This document shows positions 1 through 6,508 of a DNA stretch of 8,018 bases, piece by piece. Each line of letters starts with the position of its first letter. Positions within the stretch are counted from its first letter, which is position 1. The notes under the pieces are model-generated. The model searched no databases. It was not told where the DNA came from and was given only the letters and a program-made list of their open reading frames with translations. The stretch comes from Candidatus Aminicenantota bacterium (lineage in GTDB: Bacteria > Acidobacteriota > Aminicenantia > Aminicenantales > Aminicenantaceae). Location: assembly GCA_023135995.1 (NCBI GenBank), contig JAGLRY010000080.1:1-8018 (forward strand). The letters run 5' to 3'. Made by a program: the position numbers and the translations under genes.

Positions 1-1287
1 GAGGGCCGGTTGTTTTGGAGTTCGGTCAATCCGATAGCGATTAACATAGGCGCTCCTGCTCACAATGGATCGCTCGAAAAAGCGGTACATATCCTAAAGC
101 AAAAAGGCATTTGGACCGTTGCCAAACTGGATGTGTTCCAGGACAGCCTCCTGGTCACAAATCATCCTGAAATGGGTGTCAAAGACGCTAAAACAGGCGA
201 GCTTTGGGCAGACAGGAAGGGGCTCCATTGGGCCAATCCTTATGACCGAAGAGTGTGGGAGTACACGATCGAGCTCTGTCTGGAGCTTATAGACATCGGG
301 ATCGATGAGATCCAATTTGATTATGTCCGTTTCCCCAGTGATGGGGACCTGTCTGCGATCGAATATCCGATCATCCTCGAAGGTACATCACAAGCAGAGT
401 GTATCGGGAGATTTCTCGCCTATGCGAATTCACAGCTCAAACCTCTGGACACAACCATATCCGTTGATATCTTTGGTTTGACCGCGTGGAAGGCTGAGGA
501 TTTTGGAGTGGGCCAGGTCTTGGAGAAGATCGCCCCACACGTGGATGTGCTTTGCCCGATGCTCTATCCATCGCACTTTCCTGAAAATTTCCTGCGCCTC
601 AAAAATCCAGGCCAGTATCCACTTAAGATCATGAAATTGAGCCTGGAAGAGATGAAGAAGCGGACGAATAAAGAGATCCGGCCCTGGATACAGGGATTCT
701 GGTACACACCCGAGGAGATCAACGCTCAGCTCCAGGGCGCTAAGGAAAGCGGCATACAGAACTGGACGGTATGGAATCCAACTGGCCGTTATGGCCAGAC
801 GTTCAGTGCTCTTGAGGATCTCATGGGCATTCAATTTCCCGAGCCGGAGTTCTATCCGACACTTGAAGAACTGAGAGACCGGGACGACCTGGTGGCGCAG
901 GGCCGGGCAAAGATCATCAACCACACAGATTACCGTAATGGCTACTCGATCATTTCACTCGACGAATCAGTCGAAGGCGAGCCAAACGAATACGCCACAA
1001 TAATAGATGTCATATCCACACTGGATGAGTGCATCATCGACCGGATCTTGACAAGCCGCGGCCTTTTTGTCTCCCACTGGACCAACCGCTACACAAAGGC
1101 CAAGCACATCACAGACCTTATCATCAAAGATCTCGATGCCGATCCACGCCGTATGCGTCCCGTACCGATCTATATCGATTGGGACAGCGAAAGCATTTTC
1201 ACAAAATCGATCCCTTCAGAACGATTGGAGCTTTACCGAAGTCACACAGAAAATTTAAAATCAGTCATAGCAGGGATGCAGCGCTGA
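1..1287 (+). CDS. Putative glycoside hydrolase, DUF4015-type (5' end outside window)
   Basis: The frame is open from the first base to TGA at 1285-1287, so the true start lies to the left. The TTG at 10 is just an internal Leu codon. The first ~275 residues look like the DUF4015 putative glycosyl hydrolase family (TIM-barrel fold, related to alpha-amylase-like enzymes). The hallmark is the segment DEIQFDYVRFPSDG at 304-345. It is followed by SVDIFG near 460-477, CPMLYPSHF near 553-580 and PWIQGFWYTPEEI near 682-720. Asp and Glu residues in these strand-end motifs are candidate catalytic or binding residues, but the family's chemistry is not firmly known. The remaining ~150 residues (from about 840) match nothing I recognise. 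They are rich in charged residues and include an aromatic HWTNRY stretch at 1075-1092. A sugar-polymer substrate in the cell envelope is an inference from the family only. Composition is like the neighbours and there are no internal stops. No terminator is visible after the stop. Confidence 0.8.
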   Translation, partial: EGRLFWSSVNPIAINIGAPAHNGSLEKAVHILKQKGIWTVAKLDVFQDSLLVTNHPEMGVKDAKTGELWADRKGLHWANPYDRRVWEYTIELCLELIDIGIDEIQFDYVRFPSDGDLSAIEYPIILEGTSQAECIGRFLAYANSQLKPLDTTISVDIFGLTAWKAEDFGVGQVLEKIAPHVDVLCPMLYPSHFPENFLRLKNPGQYPLKIMKLSLEEMKKRTNKEIRPWIQGFWYTPEEINAQLQGAKESGIQNWTVWNPTGRYGQTFSALEDLMGIQFPEPEFYPTLEELRDRDDLVAQGRAKIINHTDYRNGYSIISLDESVEGEPNEYATIIDVISTLDECIIDRILTSRGLFVSHWTNRYTKAKHITDLIIKDLDADPRRMRPVPIYIDWDSESIFTKSIPSERLELYRSHTENLKSVIAGMQR

Positions 1288-1313
1288 AGCCACTCCATAA
1301 AAAATCACCTCAT

Positions 1314-1342
1314 TTGACAAACACACAGGAAATATTTATATA
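1314..1342 (+). promoter_or_regulatory. Sigma-70-type promoter of the Cys-peptide/Mth938 unit
   Basis: A perfect -35 box TTGACA (1314-1319) is followed, after exactly 17 bases, by TATATA (1337-1342); an overlapping TATAAA at 1339-1344 would give 19. Transcription would start near 1349, only about 15 bases before the GTG at 1364. It lies in the 76-base gap after the glycoside hydrolase gene, so the two downstream genes can be transcribed independently of it. This is the best promoter match on the plus strand. Confidence 0.7.
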
Positions 1343-1363
1343 AAGAGTACTCAGGAAGGAGGT

Positions 1364-1597
1364 GTGGGGCAAAGACAATCAAAACTTATCTCCCATTTTT
1401 TCACCGGGCTAAGGACAATGAAAAGCACATTAATGAAGACTAAGACATGTGAGGAGTGCCCATTTTTTGAGCGCATCAGGTCTCCGCTAGACACTCAATA
1501 CAACTGTAAGTATTACAATAAAGGCTCCTATGAAATGCCGGACAAGAAGTTCCCATTCTGCAAAGTGGAATGTATATTTGTGACTGAAACCGACTGA
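1364..1597 (+). CDS. Small five-cysteine protein, function unknown
   Basis: I do not recognise this 77-residue protein. The informative part is residues 29-70, with cysteines at 29, 32, 48, 66 and 70 (C-x2-C, then C-x15-C and C-x17-C-x3-C). This could bind zinc or an iron-sulphur cluster, but the spacing fits no family I can name. There is no signal peptide or membrane segment. The start is uncertain. GTG at 1364 follows a very strong purine run AGGAAGGAGGT (1353-1363); pairing through AGGA gives about 7 bases of spacing, while pairing through the AGGAGG core would be too close. ATG codons at 1418 and 1433 would remove the less protein-like first 18-23 residues but have poorly spaced or absent ribosome sites. 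It stops 5 bases before the Mth938-like gene, so the two are very probably co-transcribed. Confidence 0.6.
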   Translation: MGQRQSKLISHFFTGLRTMKSTLMKTKTCEECPFFERIRSPLDTQYNCKYYNKGSYEMPDKKFPFCKVECIFVTETD

Positions 1598-1602
1598 AGA
1601 AC

Positions 1603-1956
1603 ATGAAAATAGACAACTATTCCTTCGGAAGCATCACCATAGACGGCGAGGTTTATCACAAGGATTTATGGATAATAGATGGGCGTATTAAAAAGAGGGA
1701 TAAAAGCATTGCCAAGAGCAAATTCGGAACATCCCACAGAATATCGAGGAAAGAGCTAAAAAGAGTAATGACACCAAAGACAAGAAGGATCATTATAGGT
1801 TCCGGAAATTCGGGTTTGGTTTCACTGACGAATAAAGCTCAGATATATTTGGAGGATCAAAGTATTGAAGTGGAGATATGCAAGACCGGGGAGCTAAAGC
1901 AGAGAAATATCGAGATCGGCGACAATGACTCAGGAATCATCCACTTAACGTGTTAG
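1603..1956 (+). CDS. Mth938-like (AAMDC/DUF498) domain protein
   Basis: This 117-residue soluble protein fits the Mth938-like family, a small alpha/beta domain found in all kingdoms with no settled biochemical role. In animals the AAMDC protein is linked to adipogenesis, and NDUFAF3 is a relative. Seen here: an N-terminal start MKIDNYSFGSITIDG, the central IIIGSGNSGLVSL (residues 63-75) matching the family's glycine-rich GTG-x2-G turn, and a C-terminal IIHLTC resembling the family's usual ending. The segment between residues 95 and 112 is shorter than usual; the typical helix ahead of the HLTC end seems replaced by ELKQRNIEIGDNDSG. ATG at 1603 is preceded by GAAGAA, a modest ribosome site, and translation may be coupled to the Cys-rich gene 5 bases upstream. 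There is no signal peptide. The family call is fairly secure; any function in metabolism is open. Confidence 0.8.
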   Translation: MKIDNYSFGSITIDGEVYHKDLWIIDGRIKKRDKSIAKSKFGTSHRISRKELKRVMTPKTRRIIIGSGNSGLVSLTNKAQIYLEDQSIEVEICKTGELKQRNIEIGDNDSGIIHLTC

Positions 1957-2017
1957 ACTAAAATTCCCTTTTCTGAGTGAGATCAAATAAGCTCGGTCCT
2001 GCCTCGAAAGAGTGGCA

Positions 2018-2053
2018 ACCTCAGAGAATCTGCATTTTCATCCAGCCTGAGGT
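2018..2053. repeat. Inverted repeat / possible RNA hairpin
   Basis: ACCTCAG (2018-2024) and its exact complement CTGAGGT (2047-2053) enclose a 22-base loop. The stem can be extended by CA/TG pairs if a small bulge is allowed on the right side (GTGTTG). There is no U-tract after it, so it is not a simple terminator. It could be part of a structured leader or 3' UTR, or coincidence. Confidence 0.35.
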
Positions 2054-2162
2054 GTTGATATATCTGTGAGCAAAAGGCTTGACTATAGATATAGAGGAAG
2101 ATCAATCATTTGACAAGGTATGTTATTGTTCACCCCTAAAAATAGAAAAAATCACCCTCACA

Positions 2163-2180
2163 ATCACCTTTAAAGGCGAT
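2163..2180. promoter_or_regulatory. Palindrome, possible operator
   Basis: The core CCTTTAAAGG (2167-2176) is a perfect 10-base palindrome. ATC on the left and GAT on the right extend the symmetry to 18 bases with one mismatched pair. It ends 10 bases before the proposed -35 box of the PilZ gene, a position suited to a dimeric regulator. No regulator can be assigned. Confidence 0.3.
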
Positions 2181-2189
2181 TTACTCATT

Positions 2190-2217
2190 TTGCAAAATCC
2201 ATCAAAGTAAATATCTT
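2190..2217 (+). promoter_or_regulatory. Weak candidate promoter of the PilZ gene
   Basis: TTGCAA (2190-2195) and TATCTT (2212-2217) are separated by 16 bases. Transcription would start near 2224, leaving a leader of about 20 bases that contains the GGAGGT ribosome site at 2234-2239. Both boxes deviate from consensus, so the support is mainly position. Confidence 0.3.
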
Positions 2218-2243
2218 CGATAGCAATTTATCTGGAGGTTGTT

Positions 2244-2615
2244 GTGGAGAACAAGCGTAAGGACAAACGATTTGAGGAGAAAAATAAAGTCGTTATACAG
2301 TTTGCGCTTAATAGTCATGACGCTAACATTAACGAATGGATCAATGCGACGACACACGATATTTCTTTGGGGGGTGCAAAAATTCTTGCTCCTAAATCAT
2401 ATCCTGTGGATACTGTGATGCGTATCGAGATAAACTTGTCGAAATCAGGACAGATTGTTAAACTCGATGGGATCGTGAGGTGGTCGAAATTATCATCTGA
2501 TGAAGAAACCTATGAGCTTGGCATCGAGTTTTTACACAAAATTTCCAAATCCGTTTTGTCCCTCATCCGCCATCTGTACGGAGGGGACACTGGCATTCCT
2601 TCTATAATATCTTAG
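2244..2615 (+). CDS. PilZ-domain protein, probable cyclic di-GMP receptor
   Basis: A stand-alone PilZ domain of 123 residues. Both parts of the c-di-GMP binding signature are present: R5-x3-R9 near the N-terminus (RKDKR) and D39-x-S41-x2-G44 in DISLGGAKIL. The rest follows the family beta-barrel, including the IVRWSKL strand (about residues 73-79) and the YELGIEF strand near residues 93-99, with a C-terminal helix. Such single-domain proteins bind c-di-GMP in the cytoplasm and pass the signal to motility, exopolysaccharide or secretion partners; none of these partners is encoded nearby, so the output is unknown. The start is GTG, supported by GGAGGT 4 bases upstream; no in-frame ATG competes. 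It stands as its own transcription unit between non-coding stretches. Confidence 0.88.
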   Translation: MENKRKDKRFEEKNKVVIQFALNSHDANINEWINATTHDISLGGAKILAPKSYPVDTVMRIEINLSKSGQIVKLDGIVRWSKLSSDEETYELGIEFLHKISKSVLSLIRHLYGGDTGIPSIIS

Positions 2616-2643
2616 AGCCGTCTTTTTGTACCCAAAAAGCTCT
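2614..2643 (+). terminator. Hairpin at the end of the PilZ gene, probable terminator
   Basis: AGAGC (2614-2618) plus TTTTTG (2623-2628) pair with CAAAAAGCTCT (2633-2643), around a TACC loop, with a 4-base bulge CGTC on the left arm. The hairpin overlaps the TAG stop. A short T-run follows only at 2654-2658, so it is not a textbook intrinsic terminator, and the inner stem is all A-T apart from its closing pair. Confidence 0.4.
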
Positions 2644-2846
2644 ATCTAAGACCATTTTTCACCCCAAAATCGAATCTTAATCCTTTATAATGAATAAGAT
2701 AGTGTGGCCCGTCCCCATTTTAATTTTTTGTTGAAGTTTCGAGCTGAATCTGAGACACTTATTCTCTGTCTGGTCATCATCACGCTTTTGCGGTTGACCT
2801 GAAGACATGATTCAGATTCCTATCCAACACTCAAAAGGAGGACGGA
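2644..2846. other. Upstream region of the molybdenum hydroxylase operon
   Basis: This stretch is non-coding. A perfect TATAAT lies at 2686-2691, but no -35-like box stands 16-18 bases ahead of it, so a promoter here would need an activator. A second possible -35, TTGACC at 2794-2799, lacks a good -10. An inverted repeat, GAATCTGA (2746-2753) and TCAGATTC (2812-2819), brackets 58 bases; its right arm lies 15 bases before the ribosome site AAGGAGG (2835-2841). AT-rich runs such as TTTTAATTTTTT at 2718-2729 may bend the DNA. Confidence 0.35.
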
Positions 2847-3329
2847 ATGGAAAAAATTATCCGCTTTAAGCTTAATGGGCAGGAGAAAAATCTGACCCTA
2901 GACCGAGAACGGATGCTCCTTTGGGTATTGCGCACGGACTATGATCTAACTGGAACCAAATATGGTTGCGGAGAAGGCTTTTGCGGAGCCTGTACAGTAC
3001 TGATCAATAATGAGGCTGTTAGGTCATGCCAATACGCCGCTGAAGACTTAGATGGGAAAGAAGTCCTCACGATAGAGGGCCTATCAAAAAACGGCAAGCT
3101 TCATCCTTTGCAGGAAGCCTTTGTCAAACATGACGCCCTCCAGTGCGGATTCTGTACCCCTGGGATGATACTCAACGCCTACAGCTTGCTCCTGAAAAAT
3201 CCCAATCCCGGCACTAAAGATATCATCAACGGGATGGAGGAGAACCTATGCCGCTGCGGAGCTCACACCCGAATCGTCCAAGCCATCCGGACCGCGGCCA
3301 AAGAGATGAAGGGAGGTTCACAGCGATGA
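2847..3329 (+). CDS. 2Fe-2S subunit of a xanthine dehydrogenase-family molybdenum hydroxylase
   Basis: A 160-residue iron-sulphur subunit of the IorA/CoxS/NdhS type. It passes electrons from the molybdenum site through two [2Fe-2S] clusters. All eight ligands are visible. The N-terminal plant-type ferredoxin domain has C41-x4-C46-x2-C49-x11-C61. The C-terminal helical domain has C100-x2-C103-x31-C135-x-C137 (QCGFCTPGM and ENLCRCG). Length and spacing are normal. ATG at 2847 follows AAGGAGG with 5 bases of spacing. The stop overlaps the start of the large subunit by four bases (ATGA), indicating translational coupling and equimolar assembly. It has no signal of its own, so if the complex is exported it must travel with the Tat signal of its partner, as proposed for related periplasmic enzymes. 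Substrate cannot be deduced from this subunit. Confidence 0.93.
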   Translation: MEKIIRFKLNGQEKNLTLDRERMLLWVLRTDYDLTGTKYGCGEGFCGACTVLINNEAVRSCQYAAEDLDGKEVLTIEGLSKNGKLHPLQEAFVKHDALQCGFCTPGMILNAYSLLLKNPNPGTKDIINGMEENLCRCGAHTRIVQAIRTAAKEMKGGSQR

Positions 3330-5497
3330 AAAAAGACGACTCCTGGGATATCAACTTCAGTAATCTTATTGAACAGGATTTTTCTGATAACAGTTCGAGT
3401 ATGTCCCTAAAACGGCGTGAATTTCTAAAATTGATGGGAGGCGGAATCGTCATCCTTATCACTGTGGGAGATCCTCTCAGTCTAGAGGCACAACGCCGAA
3501 GGCGTCCGCCTCTTCCAGACGATCCTAATGCATTCCTCCGGATCGGCGAGGATGGCCGCGTCAGTTGTTTTACGGGTAAGATCGAGATGGGGCAAGGAGT
3601 GATCACCTCTCTTGCCCAGATGCTTGCGGACGAACTCGATGTGGCTCTCGATTCTGTGGATATGGTGATGGGCGACACAGACCTTTGTCCCTGGGATATG
3701 GGAACATTTGGATCTATGACGACACGATTTTTCGGACCGCCTTTACGAGATGCAGCAGCCGAAGCTAAGGCTATTCTCAAAGAACTGGCTGCAGAACACC
3801 TAAAAATCGAACAAGGCCATCTGATTACAAAGGATGGAATCGTCTATGCCAAAGATCAAGAACAAAAAAAAGTCTCCTACGCGGAATTAACTCAGGGCAA
3901 AAAAATCGCCCGACGATTAAAGCAAAAAGCTGTGTTGGAAACACCGGCCGAGTTCACTGTTGTTGGTCAACCTGAGTTAAGAAGGGATGCTGTCGAAAAG
4001 GTCACGGGTAAAGCCAAATTCTCAGGAGATATTCGCGAACCCGGCATGCTTTACGCCCGGCTGCTAAGACCTCCCGCTCATGGAGCACAGTTGATCAGCG
4101 TGGACACTTCTGGAGCAAAAAGAATCAAAGGGATACAGGTTATCGAAAACGAAGATCTCATCGCTGTTTTACACGAAGACCCGGAGATGGCAGAGCTGGC
4201 ACTCAAAGAGATAAAATCCCAATTTAAAACACCGGAAGCTACAGTGGATGACAAGACTATCTTCAACCACCTTCTCAAAGTCGCGCCCGAAGGAGAGACA
4301 GTTTCTCAGGGTGGCGATATTCCGACGGGGGAAAAACTGGCAGCACAAACAGTTGACGCAATCTATTTAGACGGTTACAAGGCGCACGCTCCCATCGAAA
4401 CCCATACGGCAGTGGCTAAGATGGATGGCGATAATTTGACGATATGGGCATCCACACAAACTCCCTTCTCTTTGAAGGACCAAGCCGCAGAAACCTTGGG
4501 CTTCCCCCCCGAAAAAGTACGGGTCATTCCGCCCTTTGTCGGTGGAGGATTCGGAGGAAAAACCAGTAATCAGCAGGCCATTGAAGCCGTAAGACTCGCT
4601 AAAATCACAGGGAAGCCGGTCCAGGTGGCCTGGACTCGGGCCGAGGAGTTTTTCTATGACACCTTTCGTCCGGCTGCAGTTGTAAAAATCAGCGCAGGCA
4701 TATCGGACTCCGGCCAAATCACATTTTGGGACTACGGAGTGTATTTTGCAGGCACGCGGGGCTCTGAACACTTCTATGATATCCCTCACCACCAGACAGT
4801 CGCCTACAATTCAAGTTGGCGGGGAGCGCCCGGATCCCATCCCTTTGGCACAGGAGCGTGGCGTGCTCCAGCTAACAACACCAACACCTTTGCAAGAGAA
4901 TCACAGATCGAAATCCTGGCTATGATGGCCGGAATGGATACACTCGAATTCCGTCTGAAGAATCTCAAAGACAAAAGGATGCGTCGCGTCCTTGAGGCCG
5001 CTGCCAAACAATTTGGATGGACTCCGGCCAAGCCTCCCAGCGGCCGTGGATACGGCATTGCGTGCGGCATCGATGCTGGGACGTATGTGGCACACATGGC
5101 AGAAGTTGAGGTGGATAAGAAAACCGGAGATGTGCAAGTCAAACGAGTGGTCTGCGCCCAGGACATGGGGCTCTCCATCAATCCCGAGGGATCCAAAATC
5201 CAGATGGAAGGCTGCGTCACGATGGGATTGGGCTATGCCTTAAAGGAAGACATCCGTTTCAAAGGCGGCGAGATATTCGACCTGAATTTCGACACATACG
5301 AAATACCAAGATTTTCCTGGCTCCCCAAGATCGAGACGGTTCTGATCGAAGACCGAAATGCGGCTCCTCAGGGAGGAGGTGAGCCCGCCATCATCTGTAT
5401 GGGAGGGGTTATCGCCAATGCAATCTTTGATGCCTGCGGTGCCCGCGTGCTCCAACAGCCGATGATACCCGAACGTATACTTGAAGCGATGCCTTAG
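3326..5497 (+). CDS. Molybdopterin-binding subunit, isoquinoline 1-oxidoreductase beta type, Tat-exported
   Basis: A 723-residue large subunit of the xanthine dehydrogenase superfamily. It would hydroxylate an N-heterocycle or an aldehyde using water, with Mo-molybdopterin. Residues 27-48 form a twin-arginine signal (KRREFLK at 29-35, then a hydrophobic stretch). After it comes the GKIEMGQG segment (84-91), which in classical enzymes lies far downstream; this N-terminal placement is typical of the IorB-like, rearranged branch. The alpha/beta hammerhead follows from about 214 (LRRDAVEKVTGKAKFSGD), then FVGGGFGGK (404-412), GAWRAPANN (510-518) and, near the end, QGGGEPA with the presumed catalytic base E686. 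ATG at 3326 overlaps the small-subunit stop and follows GGGAGG. An in-frame ATG at 3401 would give a more usual short n-region before the arginines but has no ribosome site. No FAD subunit or cytochrome c gene follows, so the electron acceptor is not encoded here. Confidence 0.9.
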   Translation: MKKDDSWDINFSNLIEQDFSDNSSSMSLKRREFLKLMGGGIVILITVGDPLSLEAQRRRRPPLPDDPNAFLRIGEDGRVSCFTGKIEMGQGVITSLAQMLADELDVALDSVDMVMGDTDLCPWDMGTFGSMTTRFFGPPLRDAAAEAKAILKELAAEHLKIEQGHLITKDGIVYAKDQEQKKVSYAELTQGKKIARRLKQKAVLETPAEFTVVGQPELRRDAVEKVTGKAKFSGDIREPGMLYARLLRPPAHGAQLISVDTSGAKRIKGIQVIENEDLIAVLHEDPEMAELALKEIKSQFKTPEATVDDKTIFNHLLKVAPEGETVSQGGDIPTGEKLAAQTVDAIYLDGYKAHAPIETHTAVAKMDGDNLTIWASTQTPFSLKDQAAETLGFPPEKVRVIPPFVGGGFGGKTSNQQAIEAVRLAKITGKPVQVAWTRAEEFFYDTFRPAAVVKISAGISDSGQITFWDYGVYFAGTRGSEHFYDIPHHQTVAYNSSWRGAPGSHPFGTGAWRAPANNTNTFARESQIEILAMMAGMDTLEFRLKNLKDKRMRRVLEAAAKQFGWTPAKPPSGRGYGIACGIDAGTYVAHMAEVEVDKKTGDVQVKRVVCAQDMGLSINPEGSKIQMEGCVTMGLGYALKEDIRFKGGEIFDLNFDTYEIPRFSWLPKIETVLIEDRNAAPQGGGEPAIICMGGVIANAIFDACGARVLQQPMIPERILEAMP

Positions 5498-5534
5498 GTG
5501 CCAGTTTTTTGAAATCAGAGAGATAAATTTTCTA

Positions 5535-5546
5535 AACTTATAAGTT
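5535..5546. promoter_or_regulatory. 12-base perfect palindrome upstream of folD
   Basis: AACTTATAAGTT reads the same on both strands. It lies in the 114-base gap between the hydroxylase operon and folD, 65 bases before the folD start. It may be an operator, or a chance AT-rich palindrome. A convincing -35/-10 pair was not found in this gap; TAAAAT at 5579-5584 is the best -10-like word. Confidence 0.3.
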
Positions 5547-5611
5547 GAACCAGAGTCAAGTTTGCACTTTAGCCTCTGTAAAATGGACAAAAATGATGAG
5601 GAGGAAAGACG

Positions 5612-6508
5612 TTGACAGCAAAAATCATTGATGGAGAGGCCGTAGCCTCCAAGATCAGGGAACAAGTCAAGGCCGATGTGGAAGAGATAGTAAAAACCCA
5701 CGGCTTTCCGCCAGGACTGGCGACAGTATTGGTTGGAGACAATCCTGCATCACGTCAGTATGTACGCATGAAACAAAACCGTTGCAAAAAAGTCGGTATT
5801 GTTTCATTTGGGCATACTTTATCGGCAGAAACCGGACAAGACGAAGTCGAAAAGTTGGTCCGGGAACTTGGAGAAGATCCCAAGGTCCATGGGATACTGG
5901 TGCAGCTTCCCCTCCCTGACCATCTCGACGAAGAGGCGGTGCTCAACACCATCCCCTTGCATAAAGACATCGATGGATTCCACCCTGTGAATATCGGACG
6001 ATTGGCCATGAAAGGCCGGAAGCCTCTCTTTATCCCCTGTACGCCAGCGGGAGTCATTCGATTGCTGGAGGAAGCCGATGCCGAATTTGATGGGGCTGAA
6101 GCTGTGGTTTTAGGCCGGAGCAACATCGTGGGGATGCCAGTAGCCATGCTGCTCATCCACCGCAATGCCACTGTCACTGTGTGTCATAGCCGCACAAAAG
6201 ACCTCCCGGGTGTCTGCCGGCGTGCTGACATCCTGGTGGCCGCGGTTGGCCGGCCGCAGATGGTCAAAGCCGACTGGGTCAAACCCGGAGCTTATGTGAT
6301 CGACGTAGGGAGCAACAGGGTCGATGACCCCGAATCAGAGAGAGGCTACCGTTGGGTGGGAGATGTGGACTTCGACGAAGTCAAAGAAGTCGCGGGCGCC
6401 ATCACGCCCTCCCCAGGAGGTGTTGGCCCCATGACCATAGCCGGACTTCTGCAGAACACCCTGCGCGCTGCTGAACTGGCCATAGAACGGGGTGAAGTCC
6501 CCCAATAG
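5612..6508 (+). CDS. folD: Bifunctional methylenetetrahydrofolate dehydrogenase/cyclohydrolase FolD
   Basis: This cytoplasmic enzyme interconverts 5,10-methylene-THF, 5,10-methenyl-THF and 10-formyl-THF, supplying one-carbon units for purines and formyl-Met; in acetogens it serves the Wood-Ljungdahl route. At 298 residues it has normal length. The catalytic residues known from E. coli FolD fall at the same numbers: Y50 and K54 in YVRMK, Q98 in VQLPLP and D121 in KDIDGF. The dinucleotide-binding part shows GRSNIVG (168-174), and the C-terminus carries the family signature SPGGVGPMT (267-275). Whether NADP or NAD is used cannot be told by eye. The start is TTG, clearly supported by AGGAGG 7 bases upstream and by the conserved beginning TAKIIDG. 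It is separated by 114 bases from the hydroxylase operon, so read-through co-transcription is possible but not required. It converges on the Rrf2 gene with a 17-base stop-to-stop gap. Confidence 0.97.
   Translation: MTAKIIDGEAVASKIREQVKADVEEIVKTHGFPPGLATVLVGDNPASRQYVRMKQNRCKKVGIVSFGHTLSAETGQDEVEKLVRELGEDPKVHGILVQLPLPDHLDEEAVLNTIPLHKDIDGFHPVNIGRLAMKGRKPLFIPCTPAGVIRLLEEADAEFDGAEAVVLGRSNIVGMPVAMLLIHRNATVTVCHSRTKDLPGVCRRADILVAAVGRPQMVKADWVKPGAYVIDVGSNRVDDPESERGYRWVGDVDFDEVKEVAGAITPSPGGVGPMTIAGLLQNTLRAAELAIERGEVPQ

Larger units (their letters stand above)
1957..2243. other. 287-base intergenic region with two inverted repeats, no gene seen
   Basis: No ORF with a ribosome site or protein-like composition occurs on either strand. 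Two inverted repeats are listed separately (2018-2053 and 2163-2180). A TTGACA box at 2110-2115 has no acceptable -10 at 16-18 bases. The 11-mer TCATTTGACAA there (2106-2116) repeats the one at 1310-1320 over the upstream promoter. The left third, with short GC-rich words, differs from the AT-rich right third that holds the putative pilZ promoter. No U-tract terminator is visible after the Mth938-like gene. Confidence 0.5.

Noticed and set aside
430..924. Long antisense reading frame inside the glycoside hydrolase
   Set aside because: It is a shadow of a gene with clear family motifs; no ribosome site or recognisable domain. The same holds for antisense frames at 3226-3780, 4367-5220, 5240-5701 and 5755-6177.
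1990..2040. Possible SAM or other riboswitch because of a GGCAACC word
   Set aside because: Only a few bases match; the rest of the conserved core and the required helices are absent, and the downstream gene is a PilZ protein.
2110..2142. Promoter at the TTGACA of 2110-2115
   Set aside because: No TATAAT-like word lies at 15-19 bases; the nearest A/T word, TAAAAA, is 21 bases away.
2703..2722. Sigma-54 promoter suggested by TGGCCCG
   Set aside because: The -12 GC element is missing at the required distance from the GG.
3248..3325. Upstream extension of the large hydroxylase subunit by 26 residues
   Set aside because: This part overlaps the 2Fe-2S gene's conserved C-terminus in another frame; ATG at 3326 has the ATGA overlap and a GGGAGG ribosome site.
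2847..6508. One operon of the hydroxylase genes and folD
   Set aside because: A 114-base gap with an independent ribosome site and no functional link; co-transcription cannot be excluded but is not supported.
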